Below are positions 13,124 to 25,336 of a stretch of 64,000 nucleotides of DNA, in pieces. Made by a program: the position numbers and the translations under genes. The notes under the pieces are model-generated. The model saw nothing but the letters and a program-made list of their open reading frames with translations. It made no database searches and had not been told where the DNA came from. The number at the start of each line of letters is the position of its first letter. Position 1 is the stretch's first letter. Origin of the DNA: Pontederia crassipes. Its lineage: Eukaryota > Streptophyta > Magnoliopsida > Commelinales > Pontederiaceae. The stretch lies in the NCBI GenBank assembly GCA_030549335.1, contig CM060195.1, positions 46,444,991-46,508,990 of the forward strand, read 5' to 3'.

Positions 13124-14040
13124 TGGCCGTGTTAGTTCTTGTCATGTTCTCCTTTTAATGAACCAGTTTTGCTTTTGGAGGACTTTACGCGAAGAGGTAG
13201 AAGTTACATGCCTATTTAGAACTCAGAAGGCAAAAAACTTTTGATGCAGTGAGCCTTGACATAATTAGCTTTCTTAGAACTGCACAGAACCTGTTGTGTT
13301 TTCTTCTTCTTTTTTATATATCTTAGAGGGAACAAGGATTTCATTTCCTTTGTCATGGTACTTGTAAGTTTGAAATAATCCTTTAGCAATATAGCCTTTT
13401 AATTGTTGAACTCTGCATTCAACTATTCATGTGTTTGTTTGTATCTGTTATTCGTGATCCGTCAGTTGTCTCATCAACTTCCTAGCTGACATGCTTAATT
13501 GTCCACAGTTTATGGTAGCTTCTTTGTTGCCTGACTTTTCTGCCTTGAAATCGTCGAGTTTAAATTGACAAGTACCAAGAAGCATCGTAGTTCGGATGCG
13601 TGGTAATTTTGGTACCATTCACACACTGTTGAGGGTATGAAGTCAACTGTGAATGTTGAAACGATCTAGTGAATGGGTCTTGTTCCGAATTGAATATTTT
13701 GGATCCAAATGCTCTGAAGCATCTTGACACAGTGTTTGCTTCTTCTGCACAAGTCCAAGGCTCAGTAACCAATGGCCAAGCTCAATCTCCAGTGCCTGGC
13801 AGTTGATATCAACGTTGCATTAATTAAATAAAAGGGCAACACTTGATTGCTTTAATCAAGTGAAAGGAGAGAGAAAAAAGGGGGATCACACGACTGACAC
13901 GGAAGACTTTACTGTTGTGACTGTGTGGTTTCTTCAAATCGCTTTGATCAGAAACAGCGGTGAATCCTGTGATAGCGAGCGGACTGGGTCACGTTGGCAT
14001 TTACAATTAATCTCTGCGTCTCGCTCGCTGTTTGCAGGAA
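13124..14040. other. 3' UTR of the proton-pump-interactor-like gene and intergenic spacer
   Basis: The sequence after the stop at 13121-13123 is plausible 3' UTR to about 13400. The rest shows no recognisable gene; open frames at 13560-13772 (-) and 13860-14132 (+) have no domains I recognise. Confidence 0.45.
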
Positions 14041-14150
14041 ATATATATATAAGAAACATGGCGAGCAGTGATATGATGCTCATAACCTGTCTGGCCTATC
14101 GCCTTGGATTACTGAAGGGTTCAGGACTGTAACCAACAAGAGATTGTAGA

Positions 14151-14345
14151 ATGATGGCCCTTCTCAGGGATCATTTTGTTCTTCTGTTGCTGTGCGCCTG
14201 GATCCCCTTGCTCTCGGCTTGTGCTCAGGAAGATGATTTGAAAGCTGCTGTTTTGAGGACTCAAAGTCGTGGCATCCCGTCAACTAGGCCTTGGTTTCGT
14301 CCGCCGCCGTTGCGACTGGGCATTGCCGTCGAAGGGGTCATATAA
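14151..14345 (+). CDS. Small secreted-protein-like ORF, unknown family
   Basis: The 64-residue frame starts MMALLRDHF and has a convincing signal peptide: a hydrophobic LLLL core, then LLSACAQEDD as a likely cleavage region. The remaining mature part (about 40 residues) is basic and proline-rich (RPWFRPPPLRLG). A TATA-like ATATATATATAAG lies at about 14041-14053, roughly 100 bp upstream. An overlapping +1 frame (to 14457) ends in a strongly hydrophobic stretch that resembles a GPI-attachment or membrane tail. The true product may therefore join the two frames by an unseen intron, or be a frameshifted relic. I do not recognise the family. Confidence 0.3.
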   Translation: MMALLRDHFVLLLLCAWIPLLSACAQEDDLKAAVLRTQSRGIPSTRPWFRPPPLRLGIAVEGVI

Positions 14346-14459
14346 TGCAAACACTGCAAGCTTCCAGGCTATGACAAGCTCCTTGATGCTTCACCTCTTC
14401 CTGGTATGGCTTTTTTCCCTATTTCCGCTTTGTTGTATCTGTAGGGATGTCATGTGACA

Positions 14460-16130
14460 TAGTCTTTCCATTATGCTAATTCGAGAAGTTGCATGTAGTT
14501 TTCTTGCTACTAGGAAAGACGACATCGAAAGAAAAGAAAAGAAGTAACGTATTAATCTCATATCATCCGCTCTTGCTTTCTTAACTTTCTGCGTTTCACT
14601 CCTGCACTGCGTGCTCATTAATCCTAATAAATAACTAAACTCTCTTTACGTTAGCATTCACAATCGTATGACATTTGAAATTTAAATCCATTTTTTTTCT
14701 ATTGTAACCATATATTGGTCGGATGGGCGAACTTTGAAAAGTTGAAAACTCCGGTAAGTCTATCTAAGAGATCGAGATCTTGACAATCTTGTTTGCACCT
14801 ATTGTACCTATATCACCAACAAAGTAAGGTCTGTGATTATAAACAACCAATTCCGTAGTGGAATGCTAAAATATTAATGATGAAAAATAAATTATTAAAA
14901 ATGTAGTGGCATGGAGACTTTTGGATTTTAAAAAAATGGTTATTAAGATTTCTTTTTACCGCGCTGCGGTTCGAGAGGGTTTTAAATGTCGGACCGGAGC
15001 AATGGGCGCTCTTCTCTGCCGTACTCTTCGAGTTCGCTCCGGCTAATGGCACCACCATCACCTGCCCACATTAATTAGCCAGCGCTTCTTCTTCTTCTCT
15101 CTTCCCCCGTATGTATATGTAGGAAGTTAACGTTTCCACCGTGCATTTTAAACTTTTAGTAGACACTTCTGGCATTTAATTACTCTCGTTGCATGCTTTG
15201 GTTGTTATGATGGAGTTAGTTGCACGTTGGTTATTTTTCTACTAATGTTAAAGAATGATTTTTTTAATGTTCAATAAGTTTTCATTAGTACAAGTCGAAG
15301 GTAAATGTTTTCTTTTGAAAAAAAACTTATCTTAATTTTTTTTCATTAGGATTTGATTCACTTAACTACTACATGAATTAGTTGTAATTTTTTCTTCCTG
15401 ATATTATAAATGCTGGTATGGTACAACCTAATGAAAAGAAAAGACAATTTTTTTATAGACAAACCAAATTATAGTTTCAAAAAGGGACATTTAGTGGATT
15501 ATTAATTTAATTAACTAGTAACTGGATCTATCACTGAAATAGATTATCATTATTTAAATTATGGATAATATCATATTATAGTGTTCGATTAATATTGATA
15601 ATGTATATAATAATTAAAATAGTTGAAGAAAAAATATCTTTAAAATTATTATAAATTTTGATCACATATATATTATTATAGATAAACAAAGCAAAAATTA
15701 GGAAATTTAACTTAAATAAAAGATGATGTAAAATCATGAGATATTTCTAAAATATTCAAAGAAATACAAAATGAAATTGGATGATATTATTCACTAATAA
15801 AAAATTTAAAAAATTTAAAAAATATATAAAAAATTTTCATTCCAGATTACGAATGGAAGCATCTTGATTGGAAATCTTAGTTTTCATGGTTGTCATGAAT
15901 TTTGTAATTAACTCTTCTAGGTTCCACTTCGTCTCAGCATGTGATTAAGGATGGAGTGGTTACTGAAATTGCTGTCATTGGAAGTTGTTTTGTGGAGGTG
16001 GTTGTTGGGTTTTGTCTCCAAGAAAATAAATGATGATTACGCCAATTCAGATTGTAAGAATTCGTCAATGGTTTGGAAATATATTTTTGATTAGTGACTC
16101 CAACTGAGCTACTACTAATTCACTTTCAAC
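14460..16130. other. Intergenic, AT-rich; no gene seen
   Basis: Mostly AT-rich sequence with short frames lacking domains. A small GC-richer patch at about 14955-15065 and a stretch at about 15905-16035 could be transposon debris adjoining the Ty3-gypsy remnant. I cannot assign either. Confidence 0.4.
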
Positions 16131-16139
16131 TTTATTTAC

Positions 16140-17000
16140 TCATTTTCTCTGCTGGTTGCATTTAGATTGCCATGAATTTATGGACATATCATCGATAAGA
16201 TCATAAATTTCTTGTGGCTTCATCTTGCCCATGTCCGTTCCTCCAGCTGAGGAGTCTAGCTTGTCTTTATCAGTTTGGCGCAAACCATTGTAAAAACCTT
16301 CAAGTTTTTCCCATAGTAAAATCCGATTGTCGGGAACCCTGGCCAAGAGTTCCTTGAATTTGTCCCACGTCTTATACAACGTTTCATCATCATCTTGTCG
16401 AAAAGATCGAATTTCATTTTTTAGCTTCGCTGCCTTTTGAGATGGGCAATATTAGTTAATGAACTTGTCTACAAGTTGGACCCAAATTTTTATTGATCCT
16501 GCAAGAAGAGTTTTAAGCCAAGTGAATGCTTTATCTTGTAAAGGAAAGGGAAATAAAGTTAAACAAGACGCAAACATTAGGACTCTTAAAAGTGTTGCAA
16601 ATGCGCATAAATTTATCAAGATGATCATGAGGGTACTCGTGGAAAGCTCGGCTAAATTGATGCTTCAACCATGCGAGTAATGACGGGGTTTAATTCGAAA
16701 TTGTTTGTTGTGATTGCTGGAATCACAATGTCGGAGTTGGTGTTTGAATATTTAGCAGAAACATAATCCCTCATGCTTAGTTCTTCCTCCTCTTATTCTT
16801 CATGTTCAACTTGGCGGTGTTCCTTTTGTGCAACCATCTTAATCTTTCGCAGTAGCCGTGTTGTTCGTTCGATTTCAGAATCAAATTTGAGAGACGCTTT
16901 GGAGCTTCGAGTATTATGTCGAATGTCACGATCCAAAGGTTCCATATTAGATGGCTTGTGAGTTAATCGTGCTTGGAAATCTGCACAACCACCAAACAAA
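16140..17000 (-). pseudogene. Ty3-gypsy retrotransposon gag, broken
   Basis: Reading minus-strand frames in turn gives an N-terminal piece (16999-16793), a central piece that I read by translating the minus strand across about 16680-16380, and a C-terminal piece (16379-16140). The last contains TWDKFKELLARVP, LEGFYNGL and DSSAGG motifs typical of plant Ty3-gypsy Gag capsid domains. The pieces lie in different frames or are separated by stops, so the gene is inactive. It lies directly downstream of the PBS and LTR listed below. No protease, reverse transcriptase or integrase is visible beyond 16140, so the element is truncated. Confidence 0.8.
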
Positions 17001-17065
17001 GAGAAAATAGAAAGTAAAAAGTCTCAAAGTAGCATAAAATAAGAGTAGAAAATAAAGAATAGTTT

Positions 17066-17081
17066 CCTGGCAGCGACGTCA
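17066..17081 (-). other. Degenerate tRNA primer-binding site of the Ty3-gypsy element
   Basis: On the minus strand this reads TGACGTCGCTGCCAGG, which differs at four positions from TGGCGCCGTTGCCGGG. That is the usual PBS just after the LTR in a large group of plant Ty3-gypsy elements. It sits between the LTR end and gag, as expected. Confidence 0.6.
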
Positions 17082-17087
17082 AAAACT

Positions 17088-19280
17088 TGATGCAAAAGTT
17101 GATAATAGTAAAGCTAACAAGTGCATTAGTCGCTCAAATAATAAAGTGGAAAGTATATGTTGTCGATCCCACGACGAACTAATTTACTTATCTATCAAAT
17201 CTTAGAGGCTAATAGGAGACGACATAAAGTTTTGAGTAAAAGATGTGAATAAAGTAAAATTACGAAATGATAAAAGAAACTAAAACTAAAATAAACTACT
17301 GATAAATAGGTCCTTAGGATGATAAGTCACAAGATAGTCAAACTGATAGCGCATGAGAATATTAAGTTCGTTTCAATTGACGAATTAGAACCTATCCCAA
17401 GTTTTGATCTTCTACCAAAATAAATCAAACTATCTCAATCTCAAGTTTAACAACAATTACTCCATCCAGGATTATAACCAAATTAAACATAGATTGAGAT
17501 GCATTAAGCTGTAGATTCTAAACTATTAGCATTCATACGATGGTAATATTTAATAGACCGCACAACATGCATCCCATCTAGGACCCTACGAGTTGTGTTA
17601 TGCAATGGGACATAATAATCTTAAATCAATTCCACAAACGTCATGCAAACCTAATTAACTATTCCCACAAGGATAATCGTCAATTAAGAAAAACAATTAA
17701 TTTTTGCAAAGCATTAAAAACAACATGAATAATCAAAGAACCTGAACTTCCATTAATTAAAAAAATTAAGATCTAGCAGTTTGTCTTTAACAATAGAACT
17801 ATTACAAATTGTATAACTAAGAAGATAACTAAGAACTCTAAACTATATAAAAGATAAAAGCAGAAAAATAAATGTCTAATATCATCCCAACATTAAGTAG
17901 AATATATAATACTTTTCGGGAATCACCGATGAACTACCGTTGAATTCTCGTTTAGAGTCGATCCAACAAAATTCTTATCATTCTAAGTCTTCTTACGTTC
18001 TTGGCCTCAAGGAACAGGTTGCAGGCCCTAGCATGGTTACTTCTGGTTGCCAAACGTCCCTTTTTATAGAGGCTCATGCTTCCATGAGATTTGAGAATAA
18101 ATAGAAATCTTTTCTATATGAAATAAGGTAAACTCAGAGTCCTATTAATTCTGAAAGTTTTGCCTTGTAAAACTCTAAAATTTCTAATCTAATTTATTTC
18201 CAATTGATCCACGAGACATATGGTAAGAGTTGGAGCCCTTGTGCATTTAGAATTCTTCTAAAAATATGTTTCGATGTCAAATTCAGTGCCTGTCATGCCC
18301 ATGACTAGGTTTTAACGGCTCAATCAAAGTCATATTCAAAATTTCTTACTGCCTTCACGGGGCATGAGACTGATTTCACGACCATGATTCATGTGTTTTC
18401 TTCTTCGATCGCGTGACTTATGTGATATCACGGTCGGTGATAGATTGCTACGGCCTGTGAAGATTAATATGTCGACCTGGAGCATTTCTGATCAACCTGT
18501 TAAATATGAATCACAGCCCCTTAGTTGATGTTCGTTGATTCCAATCCTTTTATGATGGCCGTTAAAATTATGTAACGACCGGTAATAAGACTGTTGGAGT
18601 GCATAACGGCTCGTTACTCTTTGCTCACGACCCTTGATAATTCTTTTATATCTGGTTCATTGTAGGAGCCGTGAGACTTAGGCGATCCGTGAGAATCTGT
18701 TGTAACGGTCGTGAGAAATATGTCATGAACCGTAAGTTATCTTCGTTTGACTAGGCGTCGCTCGATCCGTGAAATGTAATGGTTGGCATGAGATTTGGTC
18801 TTCACGATTGTGAGAAATATCTAACGGCTTGTGAAATCATGATTTCTTCATTTGAACGCTTTTGATACGGCCAAGAGGACAGACGATTGAGGCGTGAAAC
18901 AATATCTCACGACCCATGAAGAGATTGTCACGACCCGTGAAGTCTACTTTTTTGTGTAAGGCGATTTTGTAAGAGCCGTGAACGTTGGATGATGGGGTGT
19001 AAAACTTCATTTCACGGCCCATGAAGATATAGTCACGTCCAGTGAAAAACCATGTTTGAATTTTGGGAAGCTATTTTGACTCTATTTCACGTTATTCTTC
19101 TTTTCTTCTGTTCCTCCACCATTTTCATCAATAATTCCTGCAAAATACACTAATGAGAAGTAAATGGATACTTCAAAGAAATTAAAGAAATAATTATGAA
19201 AATAGATGCATGCTATAAGAAAATTGTACAAAATAAGTCTAAATGCAAGTCTAATTACATATTGTAAAATGCATGCATCA
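17088..19280 (-). mobile_element. Long terminal repeat (about 2.2 kb) of a Ty3-gypsy element
   Basis: On the minus strand the block starts TGATGCATGCATTTTAC and ends TTTTGCATCA, giving the TG...CA termini expected of an LTR, and is followed within a few bases by the PBS. The segment 18270-19060 is studded with short near-palindromic CACGG/CCGTGA motifs. No second LTR is recognisable in the window, so the 3' half has been lost. Confidence 0.65.
18270..19060. repeat. Array of CACGG...CCGTGA motifs inside the LTR
   Basis: Short motifs of the form (T)CACG(G/A)CCC(A/G)TGAAG and their complements recur many times with irregular spacing, for example near 18719, 18900, 18930, 18972 and 19012. Comparable GC-rich palindromic arrays occur in LTRs of other plant Ty3-gypsy elements. 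Confidence 0.6.
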
Positions 19281-22200
19281 TTCGGTCGACCGAAAGGGGA
19301 GCGATCAATCGTTCTATATTTAATTTTTTGTTCATTTCATAGGGATTCATAATGGTTCGTCATCGTTCTTTATCGTAGTTCATAAGAGTCATGACCATTT
19401 TTTATTCATATTTCAATGAAAAATCATAATCAAATTGATATAACATTCTATTAGTTCAGTCATAAAAGGGTAAATACGATTCTGTTGAGTATAATTAACA
19501 TTTCGGACAAATAAGGTATTAAGTACGTAAATTAGGATTCATAAATCTTAAAGTCATCATTCTGGTGGTCAGAACTCGGGCCGAATATAGGTGGAACCTA
19601 GGTCGAGTTTCGACGAAATCAGTCTCGAAAAAACTCGAGCAGAACCCAGGCCGGGTGCGGGTTATACCCGGGCCGAGGCGGGACATGATCGGGTCGGGAG
19701 GATTTTTCCGCCCGATCGTCTTCTTCGGTTGATACTCGAACCGGGCCGAGGTAAACTTGAGTCGGGTACTGGAACTCGCTAAGCTCGGAGCTCTGCGTTA
19801 ATGGCGGATCCGAACCAAGTTCCAAGTGAACTTGGTCCGGGTTGGGTTATGGGCAACCTGGGTCGGGTTCTTGCTACGCAAAAAAACTACGTGAGGTACA
19901 TAGTTTGATCGTTTCTTTTCCTCGATGATTATAGACATTAGGCATAATAGTTACAAATTTGATCAATATTAATGAAGCATTTCATGATTATCTAAGTCAT
20001 ACAAGATAGATTGAAGCATGCATCATCTAAATGAGTTCGACTTTGACATGTATAACATCCGACTAAGTTCTCATGGAACCTAGAAAACTTAGTTAATGTG
20101 TTAAATCTCTACACATACAACCAGATATCTTCATCCAAATGTATTCTTAGAACATGCTTTGTCCAGATGCTAAACTATGAAGAAGATCTTGAAATCACAC
20201 CTGTTAGTCTATGATTCACGGTTCGTCGACTCGTCCTCACGGTGGTTCACGCCTCAGCTCCTCTGTTGCTGCCCTTCGATGTCGTCTGCATCGGTGACGG
20301 TCGCCGGCGTCGCTCCCGCGCTCTCTGATCGCAACCAGCAGCAAAAACACGACAACAAAACCAATGAGAGGAAGAGATCGAAAGTGGAAAACGCTAGAGG
20401 AAATCAGGGGAGGGAGTTTTAAGATGGCATTGTTGTCCCTTGACCTTCCATCTCTCTGAACGTCTAATGCAGTGAAAAAGGGAGAGGAAAAGAGGAGGTT
20501 CGACCGTTGCTCTTCGTTTCCATTTTTTTTAATTGGCCGCCGTGTTACAAGTTATCCCCTTTTTTTTAGGTCACTTATTCTGATCAATATATAGCAGAAG
20601 AGCAACTTATATCAGAAACAAATTATGACCAGGGAAGCTCCAAGGGGTTTGGTGCGGTGGTCCGCTACTGATTGTGACCATTTTTTGTTTATTTTTCCAA
20701 CTCCACTTTCTACTTTACAATATATGAATCATCCGCAAACTTTGGTTTTGTGCTTTTAAAATTTCCCAACATATATAAGAAAAAAATACAAGAAATAATT
20801 GTTGTTTAAAATTAAGTGTGTCGAAAACTGTTCCTCTTTTCTTAGAGAGGCATCGTTTATAATCCAATTTGGATTTTTCGAGTGATTGCTTGAGTGATTA
20901 AGCATAGAGTTTTTTTCTTCTAAAGAGAACCATCTATTATTTTATTTTCACTTGGATTGTGACAGTTTTTTTCCCATTAATTATTTTGGATGAGAAAAGG
21001 AAGAAAAATCTTGGGGAAGGGCTCCAAAAGATATTCTTCATATAAATTGCAAAAAATATTAAATGATTTTATATATAATTATAAATAAGCATATTTTTAG
21101 TGGACCAATCCTTCCATGCCACAATAATGTTATTAGCATTTTTAAATTTCATAATATATATTTTGTTGCATTCGCCTCGTCGCCTTGTTAGTTCTGGAAT
21201 ATTTCCTCTTGGTTTTTGGAAGCTACTAGGAAGATTGGAAACTTGGGTTTCCTTTTGCTTGGATATATTCCTGAGACCCAAATTTAATGCTCAATTTTAT
21301 TTCCTCCTCCCTTATAACCATGAGAAAAAAATGCTTCGCGTGTGATATTTTATGAAATTATATATTTCCTTCTAAATTTTGTAAAGCATTAAATGCATCA
21401 GTTGGACAACTTTTAAAAAAAAGTAGGAACATGGAGCGTATCAAATTATCACAAATTGGAACTTTATATACTGGACGCGATGAATGGATACGTACAAAGA
21501 AATTATACTTTTATGTTCTTATGTATATATAAGTCAAAATAAGTAAAATACTAATTCGTATTCGAGAATATATATATATGCAACTACCGATAAAAATTAA
21601 ATGACACTTATTTAGCACTCGACATGAATGCCATAATTATCCATTATTGCTATGCTGCTTATGGCAATAATAAATACGAAGTGCAATTATATTATATTTA
21701 TGACTTATTTAATGTATTATATGCTTACTAAAAATACAAACGTGTTATTTATGCATTGCTCGAGTTATCAAATAGTATGTTATTTTTTTATTTACATATA
21801 TTAGATTCACGAGTCTTCCTTTTATAAAAATAATATATAATTTACTGATGAATACATTAAAATGTTATGCTTGCATCATATCTGAGATGAGCAAATTTAT
21901 AGTTGTCATATACAACATATCGCATAGTAAATTCCTCAGTTTCCATTTTCATGGATAGAAGTTTAAGAAGTTTTTTTTTTGTATTTTCCAATTCCTTCTT
22001 TTATTGTACTAAACCTCTACAGTCCTACTCAACTTATATTACTAAATATGCATTTATCCCTTATTCTCCAGACATAAACTATACATTTATACAAGTATTG
22101 AAGGAAGTCTACTTAGTTAAATACATTGACCTAAGATGTCATCAATGGAGAAGATGAGAAGCGCCACCGCCAATTTATTATCGTAGAGCCAAAAGTACAA

Positions 22201-23530
22201 GAGAATTGAAATATTAAAACAATGCATTCCAACATACATTTAAACTTCACGTGGTCTCAAGTAAATTATGAATTATTATATTTCAAATTTTCAATTAAAT
22301 ATTTAATGGTCGCCTACTCGAATTATTTGATAATTTTTAGATATATTTATCAAAATTCTAAATTATCAACATTTAACCAATTTATTTTAAAATTTTTATA
22401 TTTCTCGAAATTTAAATTGCAAGCTGCTAATTTCACATTGTAATTTCATTTAAAACTATGCGAGAAACTCAAATTGAAAACAAAATCCAAAGGAGTTGAC
22501 TCCGGTAGCAAAAATCCAACTTGAAGTCTCAAAATCCAAATCAAATCATTCCACGTCGAGCGATTAGAGCCATAAGCCCCCTCCCATGCCAGTGAATCCT
22601 CCGCCTTCCATCACAAAAAAATGGACGGCTGGCAGGGGACGGCCCCGTGCGAGAAAAGGATGGCGAGTGTGCGATTTGTGATGGCGACCCTTCCAATTCC
22701 TTTTTTTTACTTTTGGTCCCTCGCGTTTAAAAAATGTTTCCCGTGACATCCTTCCTTTTGACCTGCTCATTTGCCCACGCCACAAAAAAGTGGTGGGCCC
22801 TCACTCAACATCCACATAGAAAAGAAGTGATGTTTTTTCCTTTACGGCCCTCCCAAAGTACTAAAATAGTACCAAAATGCAAATGTATGTTATTTTGTTT
22901 TTTTTCTTCAAAACGTAGATTTTCTTTATAAAAAAGAGTTTTGGAATGTATCTAAATTAATAGTTACAAATAGATCAAAATTAATAGCTCTAAGTTATAT
23001 TTTTAAAATTATTAACATTTATTATTTTTCTATTGCTAATTTTAAACACCGAGTATTGAGATTGAATTTTTTTTGATAATTTTGAAAACTATACTTGATT
23101 TTTTTGTGTGTTATAATTTTCATGCTTATATATATGATAATATTATATTAAGTAAGTCAAAATAATTTCGTATGATGAATTTTAATTCATGATTTATAGC
23201 TTATGTAATTCATTTGATATGTATTTATATATATTTGGGTTAAGCGAGAACTTTTAAATCTTAATATCCAAATATGAATGTGTTTATTTATTTTACTATT
23301 TTTAATTGGGTATACCTTTATTGTTCTAGGATTTTTTAAAACAAATTTATGTTAGGTCAAATAGATTCTTAGTTTTTTTTTCAGTTTTTTTGGGTTTTTT
23401 TTTTTGCAATCTTCCATTTGATAGTTTTTTTAATATCAATTATTGGTGTTATTTTATGGAGGTTTACACTTAAAATTGTTGAAGGGGCTTAGATGCAAAT
23501 ACGAAGTATTGGTGATGTGTGTACACAAGT
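19281..23530. other. Intergenic, transposon debris likely; no gene seen
   Basis: A GC-rich block with repeated CCGGGCCGAG-type motifs (about 19560-19870) and another GC-rich patch (about 20215-20430) stand out from AT-rich surroundings and look like transposon fragments, but I cannot name them. From 20640 to 23530 the sequence is AT-rich with short frames and no recognisable domains. Confidence 0.4.
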
Positions 23531-23639
23531 CGTATCAATAATTGTCTAATTGGTCACCGCATGGACATAGATACGACTTCGCCAAGACACCAGAAAGTGG
23601 AGACGCAAGCGAGGTGAGAAGGAGGGGGACGGCGTTCGT

Positions 23640-23772
23640 ACAGTACAAGGCCTCTCTCTCTCCCCTCTCCTCTCCTCTCTCTCTCTCAATCACCTCTTTT
23701 GGTTCTTCTCATCTCTCTTCCTACGCCGTAGCGATGGCGTACTGCTAGTCACAGGATCACGCATCTTCCTCT
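23640..23772 (+). other. Probable leader exon of the Raf-like kinase gene
   Basis: A CT-rich tract (about 23650-23695) typical of plant 5' UTRs runs to a donor TCT|GTATGTTT at 23772/23773. The proposed acceptor is TTTCAG at 25294, 42 bases before the start codon, giving a 1.5-kb leader intron. A four-codon upstream frame (ATG GCG TAC TGC TAG, 23734-23748) sits in this exon and could reduce translation. Confidence 0.45.
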
Positions 23773-24399
23773 GTATGTTTCTTCTAAATACTTTGCCTGG
23801 CTACTATTTTTTTTTAATTTGTGCTATCATGTTTTGTGATTTTGCTTCGTCTGGTGATGCAAAAAGATGGTGCTTTTACGATGATCAATCGGCTTTTTCA
23901 TTCGTTTCAATTCAAAAGAAATGTTTTTTGAGACTTTTCCCACGCCAACGAGTGTTTTTTGTGCTTATTTGAACTCTTTTCAGAGGAAGAATCCTCTCGT
24001 TATGTATATTTTTGAAATTTTGTTTTTCTGTTACTGGATGCACATTTGCTGTTGTATGATTTGAACAATTTTGATGCCTTTTTTATGTGCTTTTTTCGTT
24101 GCTGAAATATTTCGCTGGTAGAATTTTAAGATGTTTCTAAAGGAAATAAGAGTTCTGCATTTGGATCCCAATGAAATTTATGAAAATTTTGAGAAAGAGG
24201 AATTTCGACGGGTCAACGTCCAAATGACAATGATTTATTTAATTCTGTTTGTTGATTGTTTGTTGATTGGGACGTCTGCTATGACTTAACATTAAAATAT
24301 GGTTGTTTAATTGGTTTTTTCGCCTTTTATAATAGGGGTTGTGAAAGGGCTATGAGAGATGAGAAATGTTGTCAAGATCGCAAAGCCAAAAAGAAGAAA

Positions 24400-24670
24400 A
24401 AAAATCAATGATGCCCTAGTTACCAATTGCTGCCGCCGGTTGTTCATGCCTGCCGCCGATTGTTGCAGTCGCCTGCCGTCGTATTTTTCAGCCGCCTGCC
24501 ATGTCTGCCGCTAGTTGTTGCCGCTGCCGCCTGCCATTTCTGCCGTCGTGAATCATCGGTACTCCCCTAGTCCCCTTCTCCTCCCTCCCTCTCTCTCTCA
24601 CGAGGGCAGGGAGACCTCGATGAGGTCTCCCTGCTCGCCCAATGCAGCAAAGAGCCAGAGAGGCCGGTCG
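24400..24670. other. GC-rich insert with 13-bp-stem hairpin in the leader intron
   Basis: A GC-rich block with repeated TGCCGCC/CTGCCG motifs interrupts AT-rich intron sequence. It contains a near-perfect hairpin at 24606-24634, with 13-bp arms (GCAGGGAGACCTC and its complement) and a GAT loop. It is probably transposon-derived; the class is unknown. Confidence 0.5.
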
Positions 24671-25336
24671 AATTTTTATAACCTAAGCTAAAAATTAGGA
24701 TTATATTGTATAAAGTATCATGTATGTATAAACTATAGATAATAGAATGTTACAAATGTGTTAATATTCCGGTCACAGATTTAGGTAAACAGTTCGGGTC
24801 CAGGAGTTGGAAACTCAAGTGCTGCTGCCCCTGAAGGTGGAGGTGCTGGAACATCTACAACTGAAGCATGGTTTGATAATAGATGGAGATAACAGAAAAA
24901 CTAAATGCAAATATTGCTTTGAGATGTTTTGGTAATTTGGAATTTGGTATTGATCCTTTGACATGTTGCTTAATATTTGATAATTTGATGAAAATTTTGT
25001 TTTATTATAATATTATATTCAATTTTGTACTAATTAATATATTAAAAAATAGTCCTGCACGCCGTGTCTGTTTTACGTGTTTGACAACATTGATGGAAAC
25101 AACTTTTCCTTATGACAGTGGGTTTATTCTTTTGTTTGATTATGGTGTGGTTATCATCCTGCGGAGACCATGATTGCATAGATCTTCTCTTTGGAGGAGT
25201 TCGTTCGGATTGAAGGTGTACTGTATTCAGTTGCATGCAAGCAGAGACCAAGAGCTCATATCCTCTGGTTGTTTGATGGTGTTCTAAGATTTCAGTGCTG
25301 AAGTTGAATCCATTGTTTTGCTTTTTGTGTGTGACT

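Noticed and set aside
20177-20422. 81-codon ORF in a GC-richer patch
   Set aside because: No domain; the region looks like transposon debris, though I could not name the element.
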